The position numbers were made by a program, and so were the translations under genes. This document shows, piece by piece, positions 24,779-34,760 of a stretch of 54,097 bases of DNA; the first letter of the stretch is position 1, and every line of letters starts with the position of its first letter. This stretch comes from Novosphingobium arvoryzae (GTDB lineage Bacteria > Pseudomonadota > Alphaproteobacteria > Sphingomonadales > Sphingomonadaceae), in assembly GCF_014652615.1 (NCBI RefSeq), contig NZ_BMZD01000010.1, forward strand, positions 1 to 54,097, written 5' to 3'. The notes under the pieces are model-generated. The model was not told the DNA's origin, ran no database searches, and saw only the letters and a list, made by a program, of their open reading frames with translations.

Positions 24779-26898
24779 TTCGCCGCCCTCACCAGCCGCA
24801 GCGAGTTGGCGATCACGATCAGCGAACTGGTCGACATCGCCGCCGCCGCGATCAGCGGGGTGACATAACCCGCCATCGCCAGCGGCACGGCCAGCACGTT
24901 GTAGCCAATTGCCAGCACGAAATTCTCCTGCACCACGCGCATGGTCCGGCGCGCGGCGCGGATCGTGCGGGGAATGGCCGTCAGCGCATCGCCCAGGAAC
25001 ACGAAGTCCGCCGTCTGGCGGCCAACGTCGCTGGCGGTGCCTGGCGCGATCGAGGCGTTGGCCGCCGACAGCGCGGGGCCATCGTTAAGCCCGTCGCCCG
25101 CCATCAGCACCTTGTGCCCATCCGCTTGCAGCGCGGCGATGGCGGCCTGCTTGTCGGCGGGGGAAGCATTGCCCTGCGCGGTCAGCCCGGTGGCCTGCCC
25201 CACATCGGCCACGGCAGCGGCATTGTCGCCCGACAGGATCGCCGGTTCGATCCCCAGCGCCCGCATTTCGGCAAGCGCCCGGTCCGTTTCGGGACGCAGG
25301 CGGTCGGCAAAGGTGATCAGTCGCGCCGGCTGGCCGGCGATATCCAGCGCGGTTGCAATCCCGCTGGCGGCTTCGGGCCGGTGCAGCGCCACGGCCGCGC
25401 CGTTCCACTGTGCGCGCACGCCCTGCCCGGCCTGTTCCTGCACGTCGGTGAGCGCGGCCGGCGTGACCCCGCGCGCGACCAGTGCTTCCACCAGCGCGCG
25501 CGACAGCGGATGGCGGCTGTGCGAGGCGAGCCCCAGCGCAACCGCCGCCGCATCGGCGGGGAGCGCGTCCAGCGTGGCCGGATCGGGCAGCGGGCGACCC
25601 ATCGTCAGCGTGCCGGTCTTGTCCAGCAACGCGCGGTCCACGCTTGCCAGCCGCTCCAGCGCGCTGCCGTCCTTCACCATCACGCCCTGCTTCATCAGCG
25701 CGCTGCACGCCACCACTTGCGCCACCGGCACGGCAAGGCCGAGTGCGCAGGGGCAGGTGATGATCAGCACCGCAATGGCGATGACCAGCGACTGGTGCAC
25801 GCCCGCCCCGGCAATCATCCAGCCCGCAAACGTCAGCGCCGCCAGCGTATGCACGGCGGGGGCATAGAGCCGCGAGGCCCGGTCGGCGATGCGGACATAG
25901 GCAGAGCGGACCTGCCCTGACGCTTCCATCAGCCGCGCGATTTCGGCCAGCGTCGTGCCCTGCCCGGCGGCCGTGACGCGCACGTCGACCGGCGCATCGA
26001 TGTTGAGCGTGCCCGCCAGCACCGGATCACCCACGCCGGCGGTCACGGGTGCGCTTTCGCCGGTCAGCAGCGACTGGTCGAACCGGCTGGCCCCGGCGAT
26101 CAGTTCGCCATCGGCGGCAAGGCGCTCACCAGCGGCAACCCGCATGACCAGTCCGGGGACGAGGTCGGTCGCGGGCAGCCATTCCAGCCCCCCGTCCCGC
26201 GCCACGACCATCGCCCCCGGTGCGGCCTGGCGCAGCAGGGCATCGACCCCGGCGCGCGCGCGATCGCGCATCGCCGCGTCGAGCGCGCGCCCGGCCAGCA
26301 AGAACAGGAGCAGCATCAGGGTGCCGTCAAACCACGCATCCTTGCCGTGCGTGGCGGTTTCATACAGGCTGAGCGCGGTCGCCAGCGTGACGCCGATGGA
26401 AATCGGCACGTCCATGTTGGTGGTGCGCTTGCTCAGCGCGCTCCACGCCGAAGTGAAGAACGGCATCCCCGCATAGAGGATCGCCGGAACCCCGATCAGC
26501 GCTGAGAGCCAGTGGAACAGCACCTTGGTCGATCCGTCCGCGCCCGACCAGATGCTGACCGACAGCAGCATCACGTTCATGCAGGCGAACCCCGCCACCG
26601 CCAGCGGCGCCAGCAGCGGCTTCACGGCGGAGGGCGGCGGCGCGAGTTCCTCGCCCCGCGGCTGGCTGGCAAAGCCGACATTGCCCAGCGCATCCATCAG
26701 CGCGGGCATCGTCACCGCGGGATCGTGCTCCACCCGCACTTGCCGCGCGGTCAGGTTGACCCGCGCGGCAACCACGCCGGGCACCGCGCCCAGCGCGCGT
26801 TCGACTTTCGCCATGCATCCGGCGCAGTGCATCCCCGGCACGACCAGCACGGTCGATTCCGCAGGCGTCAGGCCGGTCGTGGGGGCAATCGCGTTCAC
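24775..26898 (-). CDS. ccoI: copper-translocating P-type ATPase for cbb3 maturation
   Basis: 707 aa. One N-terminal heavy-metal domain with GMHCAGC (residues 22-28), membrane helices with the CPC ion path (ITCPCALGL), the phosphorylation site DKTGT and the hinge GDGLNDGPAL identify a P1B ATPase. Position after ccoH and before ccoS marks it as CcoI/FixI, which exports copper to the periplasm for the CuB centre rather than for detoxification. Start and stop each overlap neighbouring genes by four bases. Confidence 0.95.
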   Translation of the reverse strand: MNAIAPTTGLTPAESTVLVVPGMHCAGCMAKVERALGAVPGVVAARVNLTARQVRVEHDPAVTMPALMDALGNVGFASQPRGEELAPPPSAVKPLLAPLAVAGFACMNVMLLSVSIWSGADGSTKVLFHWLSALIGVPAILYAGMPFFTSAWSALSKRTTNMDVPISIGVTLATALSLYETATHGKDAWFDGTLMLLLFLLAGRALDAAMRDRARAGVDALLRQAAPGAMVVARDGGLEWLPATDLVPGLVMRVAAGERLAADGELIAGASRFDQSLLTGESAPVTAGVGDPVLAGTLNIDAPVDVRVTAAGQGTTLAEIARLMEASGQVRSAYVRIADRASRLYAPAVHTLAALTFAGWMIAGAGVHQSLVIAIAVLIITCPCALGLAVPVAQVVACSALMKQGVMVKDGSALERLASVDRALLDKTGTLTMGRPLPDPATLDALPADAAAVALGLASHSRHPLSRALVEALVARGVTPAALTDVQEQAGQGVRAQWNGAAVALHRPEAASGIATALDIAGQPARLITFADRLRPETDRALAEMRALGIEPAILSGDNAAAVADVGQATGLTAQGNASPADKQAAIAALQADGHKVLMAGDGLNDGPALSAANASIAPGTASDVGRQTADFVFLGDALTAIPRTIRAARRTMRVVQENFVLAIGYNVLAVPLAMAGYVTPLIAAAAMSTSSLIVIANSLRLVRAAK

Positions 26899-27374
26899 TT
26901 GATGTCCAGTTCGGTCCGCCAGGGTTGACCTGCCGCGTCACGCGCCGCGATCCGCAGTTTCCAGCGGCCGGCCGGCAGCGCGGTTTCAGACAGGAACTGC
27001 CCGGCACCGGTCGCGCTGAACGCCAGCGCCACGTCGCTCTGGCGGCCCAGCGGATGGCGAGCGACCGCCGCAACCGTCACTCCCGGATCGGTTGCGCCAG
27101 CCCCATTCACTTTAGACAGCGTCAAGGCCACGCGCCCGTCGGCCTGCCGCGCGGCGGTGGCCGTCCACCCCAGCGCCTTCTGCTTTTCCGCCGCCGCCAG
27201 CCATTCGTTGTAGTTCTGGCTGGCGACATAGGAGTTTTCGACCACCACCCCGCCGAACGTCGAGGAGGCAAACCGGGCCATGACCAGGTTGACCGTGATC
27301 ACCACCGCAAAGAACGACACGATGATCGCGGTGAAATGCCACCCGGTCAGCGGCCCTTTGGTGAACGCCTTCAT
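26895..27374 (-). CDS. ccoH: cbb3 oxidase assembly protein CcoH/FixH
   Basis: 159 aa from ATG 27374, preferred over ATG 27380 because GAGGA is then six bases upstream. One N-terminal membrane helix (TAIIVSFFAVVITVNLVMA) precedes a periplasmic FixH domain with the ASQNYNEWLAAAEKQKALGW motif. FixH/CcoH stabilises the assembling oxidase and may remain associated with it. It lies between ccoG and ccoI. Confidence 0.92.
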   Translation of the reverse strand: MKAFTKGPLTGWHFTAIIVSFFAVVITVNLVMARFASSTFGGVVVENSYVASQNYNEWLAAAEKQKALGWTATAARQADGRVALTLSKVNGAGATDPGVTVAAVARHPLGRQSDVALAFSATGAGQFLSETALPAGRWKLRIAARDAAGQPWRTELDIK

Positions 27375-27376
27375 AT

Positions 27377-28822
27377 TCATTCCTCTGGCGCGTCGAAGCG
27401 CGCTTCGCTGGTGTCGCCACCGCCTTCGGCGTCGGTCGCCTTCAGTGCGAAACTGAACGACTGCGGCGTGGTATCGGACGGAGCGACGACATAGACCCGC
27501 ATGACCTCGACCTGGTCGGGCGCAACGGTCACCCGGATTTCGCGCGCGGCCTTTTCGCGGGCCATTTCGTCGGTCCACATCACACCGCCGGGCAGCCCTT
27601 CCAGCGTCACCTGCATCAGACGCGGGCGGGTCTGCATGTTGCGCAGCTTGACCGTGTAGGCGTTGCGGATTTCCCCGTCGCTCATCAGCATGAACGGCGG
27701 ATTGCGGTCCTTCTGCACCGACACGTCGATCTGGGTGCGCACGCCAAGGGCGAACAGCAGCGCCAGGCCGATGGCGCCCCACACGCCGAGGTAAACCAGC
27801 GTGCGAGTGTGGAACAATGCCTTCATGATCGGCTTGGGCTGGCCGCCGGCGCGCTCGATCTCGCAGTCTTCCAGCGTGGCATAGTCGATCAGTCCGCGCG
27901 GGCGGCCGATCTGCTGCATCACGCTGTCGCAGGCATCGATGCACAGCGCGCAGGTGATGCACTGGATGTCCGGCCCATTGCGAATGTCATACCCGGTCGG
28001 GCAGACGTTGACGCACTGGTTGCAGTCCACGCAATCGCCCACGGCGCCGGGGTTCTTTTCCGCCTTCTTGACGCTGCCGCGCGGTTCCCCGCGCCAGTCC
28101 TTGTACGTGACGATCAGCGACTTTTCATCGAGCATCGCCGTCTGGATGCGCGGCCAGGGGCACATGTAGACGCAGACCTGCTCGCGCATGAACCCGCCCA
28201 GCAGGAAGGTCGTCGCGGTCAGCACGGCGACGGTCGCATAGGCCACCGGCGCGGCATCCCCGGCCCAGAATTCGCGGGTCAGGGTCGGCGCGTCGGCGAA
28301 ATACATGATCCATGCGCCGCCGGTCCAGAAGCTGATGACCAGGTAGATCGTCCACTTCAGGCCGCGCTTGAAGATCTTCTGCGGCCCCCACGGCGCCGCT
28401 TCCAGCCGCAGCTGGGCGTTGCGATCGCCGTCGATGAACCGGTCCACGTGCTGGAACAGGTCGGTCCAGACAGTCTGCGGGCAGGAATAGCCGCACCATG
28501 CCCGGCCCACCGCGCTGGTGACCAGGAACAGGCCGATGCCCGCCATGATCAGCAGCCCGGCCACGAAATAGAATTCGTGCGGCCAGATTTCGATCCCGAA
28601 CATGAAGAACCGGCGGTTGCCAAGGTCCAGCAGGACCGCCTGATCGGGGGCATAGGGGCCGCGGTCCCAGCGGAGCCACGGCGTCCCGTAGTAGATGGCC
28701 AGAGTGACCACCATGACCAGCCATTTGAAGCGGCGGAAGCGGCCGTCTACCGCTTTGGGAAAGACGGCCTTGCGCTTCGCATAGAGGTCAAGATGGCCGG
28801 GGGCTGGTTCAGGGCTGTGCAT
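27377..28822 (-). CDS. ccoG: polyferredoxin CcoG, copper reductase for cbb3 assembly
   Basis: 481 aa from ATG 28822 (MHSPEPAPGH), inside the ccoP 3' end by 14 bases. Membrane helices include one with the CXXXCP motif WCGYSCPQTVW, followed by a second CVYMCPWPR site. Two 4Fe-4S ferredoxin motifs, DCVDCNQCVNVCPTG and CITCALCIDACDS, come next, and a C-terminal periplasmic immunoglobulin-like FixG domain closes the protein. CcoG reduces Cu(II) to Cu(I) for delivery via CcoI in studied species. Confidence 0.95.
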   Translation of the reverse strand: MHSPEPAPGHLDLYAKRKAVFPKAVDGRFRRFKWLVMVVTLAIYYGTPWLRWDRGPYAPDQAVLLDLGNRRFFMFGIEIWPHEFYFVAGLLIMAGIGLFLVTSAVGRAWCGYSCPQTVWTDLFQHVDRFIDGDRNAQLRLEAAPWGPQKIFKRGLKWTIYLVISFWTGGAWIMYFADAPTLTREFWAGDAAPVAYATVAVLTATTFLLGGFMREQVCVYMCPWPRIQTAMLDEKSLIVTYKDWRGEPRGSVKKAEKNPGAVGDCVDCNQCVNVCPTGYDIRNGPDIQCITCALCIDACDSVMQQIGRPRGLIDYATLEDCEIERAGGQPKPIMKALFHTRTLVYLGVWGAIGLALLFALGVRTQIDVSVQKDRNPPFMLMSDGEIRNAYTVKLRNMQTRPRLMQVTLEGLPGGVMWTDEMAREKAAREIRVTVAPDQVEVMRVYVVAPSDTTPQSFSFALKATDAEGGGDTSEARFDAPEE

Positions 28823-29726
28823 TTCCAGTGTCCGCTGCTGCAGGAGTGGTCGGAGCTTCCGAGAAGTCTTCACCGCCCCCCAGCGAGTGGACATAGACTG
28901 CCAGCATCTTGATGGTCACCGCGTCAAGCTTGCCCCCCCAGGCAGGCATGACCCCGGCGCGCGCCTTGTGAATGCTCGCCGTGACCTGTTCCTTCTTGCC
29001 GCCATAGAGCCAGATGGCGTCGGCCAGGTTCGGTGCGCCGAACTGGCGCAGGCCCTTGCCATCGGTGCCGTGGCAGGCGACGCAGTTGGCCGCGAACACC
29101 GCCGCGCCGTTGGCATTGGCCGCAGCCTTGCCCGACAGCGACAGGACGTGATCGGCCACATCGCTGATCTGCGCCGCAGTCAGCAGCCCGTCCTGGCCGA
29201 AGCTGGGCATCAGGCTGGTGCGGGTCGCGTCATGGCCCGGCTGGCGGATACCGTGCAGCAGGGTGAACTCGATGTCCTTGACGTTGCCGCCCCACAGCCA
29301 GTCGTCGTCGTTCAGGTTGGGATAGCCGATGCTGCCCGCCGCGCCCGAACCGTGGCACTGCACGCAATTGACGAGGAACGCGGCCTTGCCGCCCGCCTTC
29401 GCCGCCGCCAGCAGCTTGGGATCGCCCGGGATCTGTTCGATCGGGGTGGCAGCCAGCGCGGCCAGCGTGGTGGCGCGGGCGGCTTCGGCGGCCTTGGTTT
29501 CGTTGGCCAGCTGGCCACGGCTGGTCCAGCCCCAGATGCCCTCGGTTCCCTTCGAGATCAGCGGCCAGGCGGGATAGACCACCATGTAGCCGATCGAGAA
29601 CAGGATGGTCAGCACCCAGGTGATGATCCACCAGCGCGGCAGCGGGTTGTTCAGTTCCTCGATGCCGTCCCATTCATGGCCGACAGTCTCGACACCGGTC
29701 GGTTCGTCGATACGCTTATTCGCCAT
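28809..29726 (-). CDS. ccoP: cbb3 oxidase dihaem cytochrome c subunit III
   Basis: 305 aa. An N-terminal membrane helix (about 32-51) is followed by two c-type haem domains: CVQCH at 121-125 and CVACH at 215-219, with likely axial Met ligands M173 and M260. It relays electrons from soluble or membrane cytochromes to CcoO and CcoN. Overlaps ccoQ by 11 bases and ccoG by 14. Confidence 0.96.
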   Translation of the reverse strand: MANKRIDEPTGVETVGHEWDGIEELNNPLPRWWIITWVLTILFSIGYMVVYPAWPLISKGTEGIWGWTSRGQLANETKAAEAARATTLAALAATPIEQIPGDPKLLAAAKAGGKAAFLVNCVQCHGSGAAGSIGYPNLNDDDWLWGGNVKDIEFTLLHGIRQPGHDATRTSLMPSFGQDGLLTAAQISDVADHVLSLSGKAAANANGAAVFAANCVACHGTDGKGLRQFGAPNLADAIWLYGGKKEQVTASIHKARAGVMPAWGGKLDAVTIKMLAVYVHSLGGGEDFSEAPTTPAAADTGNAQP

Positions 29727-29889
29727 CGTCTTCGTCCTTGAAGATCATGTTTGCGGCCGCTTCGTTGTCTTCCCGGGCACCCGGCCGGAACGGCCAGAGC
29801 GCCAGCACCAGGAAAGTCACGACCATTGCGGCCAGCCCCCAGCTGTCGGCAAAGTGCCGCAGCGCGTCATATGTGGAGTGCGTGCTCAC
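29716..29889 (-). CDS. ccoQ: cbb3 oxidase small subunit CcoQ
   Basis: 57 aa from GTG 29889, which overlaps the ccoO stop (GTGA). One membrane helix ([18 protein letters not shown]) is followed by [20 protein letters not shown], the usual CcoQ tail. CcoQ stabilises the interaction of CcoP with the core. Its 3' end overlaps the ccoP start by 11 bases. Confidence 0.93.
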   Translation of the reverse strand: MSTHSTYDALRHFADSWGLAAMVVTFLVLALWPFRPGAREDNEAAANMIFKDEDDGE

Positions 29890-30665
29890 CGGCCCTTTTC
29901 CTTGGCCAGTTCCTCCTGCGCGGCGGCGCTGTTCACATCGACCAGCGTCCCCAGCATCTGGAGGTAGGCAACCAGCGCGTCCATTTCGGTCACGCGCGAC
30001 GGATCGCCGTCAAAGTCACGCGCCTGGGCCTTGGGATAGCGCTTGAGCAGCCCGCTCGCGTCGGCATTGGGATCGGCCTGGACGGCCAGGTCGGCCGCGG
30101 CGTTCTCCACCTGCTCCTTGGTATAGGGCGTGCCGGCGCGGTAGAGCGCGGTCAGCGTTGCCGCCGGATCGCCCGCATCGAGGTCCTTCTTCGCCAGGAA
30201 CGCATATTGCGGCATGACCGATTCAGGCACCACGCTCTGCGGGTTCTTCAGGTGCTGGACGTGCCATTCGTCCGAATAACGCCCGCCCACGCGCGCCAGG
30301 TCCGGCCCGGTGCGCTTGGAGCCCCACTGGAACGGCCGGTCATACATCGATTCCGCCGCCAGGCTGTAGTGGCCATAGCGTTCGACCTCGTCCCGGAACG
30401 GACGGATCATCTGGCTGTGGCAGACATAGCAGCCCTCGCGCACGAAGATGTCGCGGCCCGCCTGCTCCAGCGGCGTGTAGGGCCGCATCCCGTCCACCTT
30501 CTCGATCGTGTTGTCGATCCAGAACAGCGGCGCGATTTCGACGATCCCGCCCACGGTCACCGTGAGGAACGCGGCAACCCCCAGCAGCGCAACGTTGCGC
30601 TCAAGCTTCTTGTGACGGCCCCAAGCCTCCTTGGGTGCCTGATCCTTGATGGTTTCAGCAGTCAT
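29886..30665 (-). CDS. ccoO: cbb3 oxidase monohaem cytochrome c subunit II
   Basis: 259 aa. An N-terminal membrane anchor (about 25-46) is followed by a haem c site CYVCH (79-83) and the conserved [20 protein letters not shown] region; a C-terminal Met ligand region ([11 protein letters not shown]) follows. Twelve bases after ccoN. It passes electrons to the CcoN catalytic subunit. Confidence 0.96.
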   Translation of the reverse strand: MTAETIKDQAPKEAWGRHKKLERNVALLGVAAFLTVTVGGIVEIAPLFWIDNTIEKVDGMRPYTPLEQAGRDIFVREGCYVCHSQMIRPFRDEVERYGHYSLAAESMYDRPFQWGSKRTGPDLARVGGRYSDEWHVQHLKNPQSVVPESVMPQYAFLAKKDLDAGDPAATLTALYRAGTPYTKEQVENAAADLAVQADPNADASGLLKRYPKAQARDFDGDPSRVTEMDALVAYLQMLGTLVDVNSAAAQEELAKEKGR

Positions 30666-30677
30666 TGGAAGTCACCC

Positions 30678-32336
<1,659 letters not shown>

Positions 32337-32425
32337 GAGCCCCTATCCCCTCATAGCAGGGTTAAATGAGAAAAAACTAATATTACCAATACTGTCCCAT
32401 TTCAACCGGCTTCTGCATTGCAACA

Positions 32426-32439
32426 TTGACCCGGATCAA
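32426..32439 (-). promoter_or_regulatory. FNR/FixK-type box between ccoN and ompW
   Basis: Read toward ccoN the site is TTGATCCGGGTCAA, half-sites TTGAT and GTCAA, centred about 96 bases before the ccoN start and about 157 before ompW. It fits FnrL/FixK regulation of cbb3 oxidase under low oxygen. A second symmetric string, TTGCA-N5-TGCAA, lies just beside it at 32441-32455. Confidence 0.75.
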
Positions 32440-32589
32440 ATTGCACGGATTGCAACAAAAGTTCCCGGAAAAACGTGTGAAATTGCGAAATATCAATGTT
32501 CGCAGGCGCACCCTGGGCGCATTTCCCCTGTGACGCCGTAATTGCCTTGGTCGCACGGTGCGACCACTGCGGCGCTCGGATGAGGGATT

Positions 32590-33267
32590 ATGAAGAAGCT
32601 CACCATCGCAGCGGCACTGGCTGCCGCCACCATGCTGGCAACGCCGGCCCAAGCCGCCGATCCGGAAGGCAAGATCCAGGTCAAGGTGCTCGCCACGGGC
32701 GTGCTGCCGGATGGCAAGATCGAATCGGTCAACGTCAACCTGACTGCCGCACCTTCCGCCGCGCTGGCGACCAAGGCCAATGACAACGTCGTCCCGACGC
32801 TGGCGGTGGAATACTTCGCCACGCCGAACGTCTCGGTCGAGACGATCTGCTGCTTCACCCAGCATCATGTTACCGGCACCGGCGCAATCGCTGGCGCGGA
32901 TATCGCTCAGCATGTGCTGATCCTCCCCGCGACGGTCACCCTGAAGTACCACTTCAATGCCGGTGGGATCAAACCCTATGTCGGCGCTGGCCCGGCCGTG
33001 TTCTTCTATTTCGACGAAAAGCCCGGCGCGACCGCGCAGGCGCTGGGTGCGACCAAGCTGAAGATGGACAACAAGTTCGGCGTGGCGCTGCAGGCTGGCG
33101 TGGACGTGCCGCTGGGCGACTCGGGCCTGGGCATCTCGCTCGACGCGAAGCGCTATTTCATGAAGGCCAAGACGCACTTCTACACCGCTGGCGGGGTCGA
33201 AGCGCTGTCGACCACGCACAAGCTTGATCCGTGGGTTGTCTCGGGCGGTGTCTACGCCCGGTTCTGA
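32590..33267 (+). CDS. ompW: OmpW-family outer-membrane protein
   Basis: 225 aa with a clear signal peptide (MKKLTIAAALAAATMLATPAQA). The mature part is an eight-stranded small barrel with OmpW motifs: PTLAVEYFATPNVSVE, LPATVTLKYHFN, KPYVGAGPAVFFYF, LDAKRYFMKAKT, and a terminal aromatic residue (YARF) for outer-membrane insertion. A Cys pair (ICCF) is near residue 96. OmpW is FNR-linked in enterobacteria, which fits the shared box upstream. Confidence 0.93.
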   Translation: MKKLTIAAALAAATMLATPAQAADPEGKIQVKVLATGVLPDGKIESVNVNLTAAPSAALATKANDNVVPTLAVEYFATPNVSVETICCFTQHHVTGTGAIAGADIAQHVLILPATVTLKYHFNAGGIKPYVGAGPAVFFYFDEKPGATAQALGATKLKMDNKFGVALQAGVDVPLGDSGLGISLDAKRYFMKAKTHFYTAGGVEALSTTHKLDPWVVSGGVYARF

Positions 33268-33290
33268 TCCGGTCCGTGGGCCGGGGCGGG

Positions 33291-33989
33291 TCAACCCGCC
33301 TCGGCCGCGAGGCCTTCCCGGTCGAGAATCACCACTTCACGGCGTGAGGGCAGGTCGATGATCCCATCGGCTTTCAGACGGGTGAACTGGCGGCTGACCG
33401 TTTCGATGGTCAGGCCCAGCACATCGGCCACCTGCTGGCGCGAAAACGGCAGGGCAAACTGGCGCAGCGGCAGATCAGGCGCATCGATGCAGCCCGGCTG
33501 GACCAGCCGCTCCGACATTTCCAGCAGGAAGCTGGCCAGCTTTTCGCCGGCGGACTTGCGCCCCAGCAGCAGCATCCAGCGCCGCGTGCGGTCCAGTTCG
33601 GCCAGCGTACGCTGCAACAGCTTGTGCTCCAGCGCGGGATGTTCGCGCGCGAAGGCATCGAAATCCTTGCGGCTGAACACGCAGACGCGCGCCTCGGTCA
33701 ACGCGGTGACGCCGTGGCCGGATGTCGCGCCGAACGGGCGGCCGATGAAATCGGAAGGATAGACCACGCCGACGATCTGCTCGCGCCCGTCCTCCGTCCC
33801 GGTCGACAGCTTGAGCACCCCTTCGATGACGTTGGCGACGAGGACCGAATCCTCCCCTTCCCACATCAGCGATTCGCCGGGGGTCAGCGTCCGGCGGCGG
33901 CCGATATTATTCAAGGCCTTAAGCTCTTCCGTATCGAGGGAAGAGCAGATGGCGCGGTTGCGCACCAGGCAGGTATCGCAGGCGGTCAT
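33291..33989 (-). CDS. fnrL: FnrL-type oxygen-sensing transcription regulator
   Basis: 232 aa. Cysteines C4, C7, C15 and C103 match the four ligands of the oxygen-labile 4Fe-4S cluster of FNR proteins. The helix-turn-helix contains E196-TV-S199-R200, the residues that read TTGAT-type half-sites. The cluster-containing form is active without oxygen. Location next to ompW and the cco operon, with a matching box in between, makes this the likely activator of both. Its stop codon is inside a small hairpin (33285-33300). Confidence 0.93.
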   Translation of the reverse strand: MTACDTCLVRNRAICSSLDTEELKALNNIGRRRTLTPGESLMWEGEDSVLVANVIEGVLKLSTGTEDGREQIVGVVYPSDFIGRPFGATSGHGVTALTEARVCVFSRKDFDAFAREHPALEHKLLQRTLAELDRTRRWMLLLGRKSAGEKLASFLLEMSERLVQPGCIDAPDLPLRQFALPFSRQQVADVLGLTIETVSRQFTRLKADGIIDLPSRREVVILDREGLAAEAG

Positions 33990-34028
33990 GGCGTAAGGCT
34001 ATGCAGCGCCGGGCCTTTCTGTGCAAGA

Positions 34029-34760
34029 TCATATAACATCGGCCACCCCGGCCAGCGCGCTCCGCAGCTTGTCGAGCGCCTGGGCTTTCAGCTGGTGGAC
34101 GCGCGGGACCGATACCTGCAGCGCTTCGGCAATTTCGGCGAGATTGAGCTCCTCGACGAAGTAGAGCTGGATCACCAGCTGCAGCCGATCAGGCAGTTCG
34201 GCAATCGCCCCGGCCACGCTGAGGCGCAGTTCCTCGTCCTCCAGCAAGGCCAGACTGTCGGGGCGGGTATCGGCAAAGGCCATGTCGCTTTCGCTGTAAA
34301 CCTCGTCGATCGCCTCGAATCGCACCGGCTCGCTGGCGGTCAGCATGGCGTGCAGTTCGGCCTCGGGCAGGCCCATCGCCTCGGCCAGTTCGGCGGCACT
34401 GGGATCGCGGCCCAATTGCCCGCGCAGCCGGGTCTGCGCCTCGCGCAGTTGCCGCCGCCGCTCGGTCGACCCGCGCGAGAGCGGCACGTGGCGGCGGATC
34501 AGGTCCACCATCGCCCCGCGCACGCGCAGCTTGGCGTAAGCGGCAAAGCCGTCCTCGGTCGGCCCGGCGTGGCGCTGGGCGGCTTCGGTCAGGGCGACCA
34601 TGCCGGCCTGCATCAGGTCTTCCAGCTCGATCCCCGGCCGACCGCCGCCGTGGACGTGCCAGGCGATCCGGCGGACCATTGGCACGAACCGGCGGACCCG
34701 TTCGCTCGCATCGGTGCGATAGGCACCAGCGGCGGCAAAGCTGCGATGATCGTGTTTCAT
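34029..34760 (-). CDS. fliA: flagellar RNA polymerase sigma-28 factor
   Basis: 243 aa. Sigma regions 2 (GIELEDLMQAGMVALTEAA, FAAYAKLRVRGAMVDLIRR), 3 and 4 (ELNLAEIAEALQVSVPRVHQ) are in the FliA arrangement. It transcribes late flagellar genes such as flagellin and is held by FlgM until hook-basal-body completion. Its start overlaps the flhA stop (ATGA) and it is the last gene of the transglycosylase-flhA-fliA unit, which starts at a sigma-54 promoter. Confidence 0.95.
   Translation of the reverse strand: MKHDHRSFAAAGAYRTDASERVRRFVPMVRRIAWHVHGGGRPGIELEDLMQAGMVALTEAAQRHAGPTEDGFAAYAKLRVRGAMVDLIRRHVPLSRGSTERRRQLREAQTRLRGQLGRDPSAAELAEAMGLPEAELHAMLTASEPVRFEAIDEVYSESDMAFADTRPDSLALLEDEELRLSVAGAIAELPDRLQLVIQLYFVEELNLAEIAEALQVSVPRVHQLKAQALDKLRSALAGVADVI

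Noticed and set aside
33285..33300. Hairpin as terminator of ompW
   Set aside because: The stem is followed by GC-rich sequence without a T-run and includes the fnrL stop codon, so it is not convincing as an intrinsic terminator.
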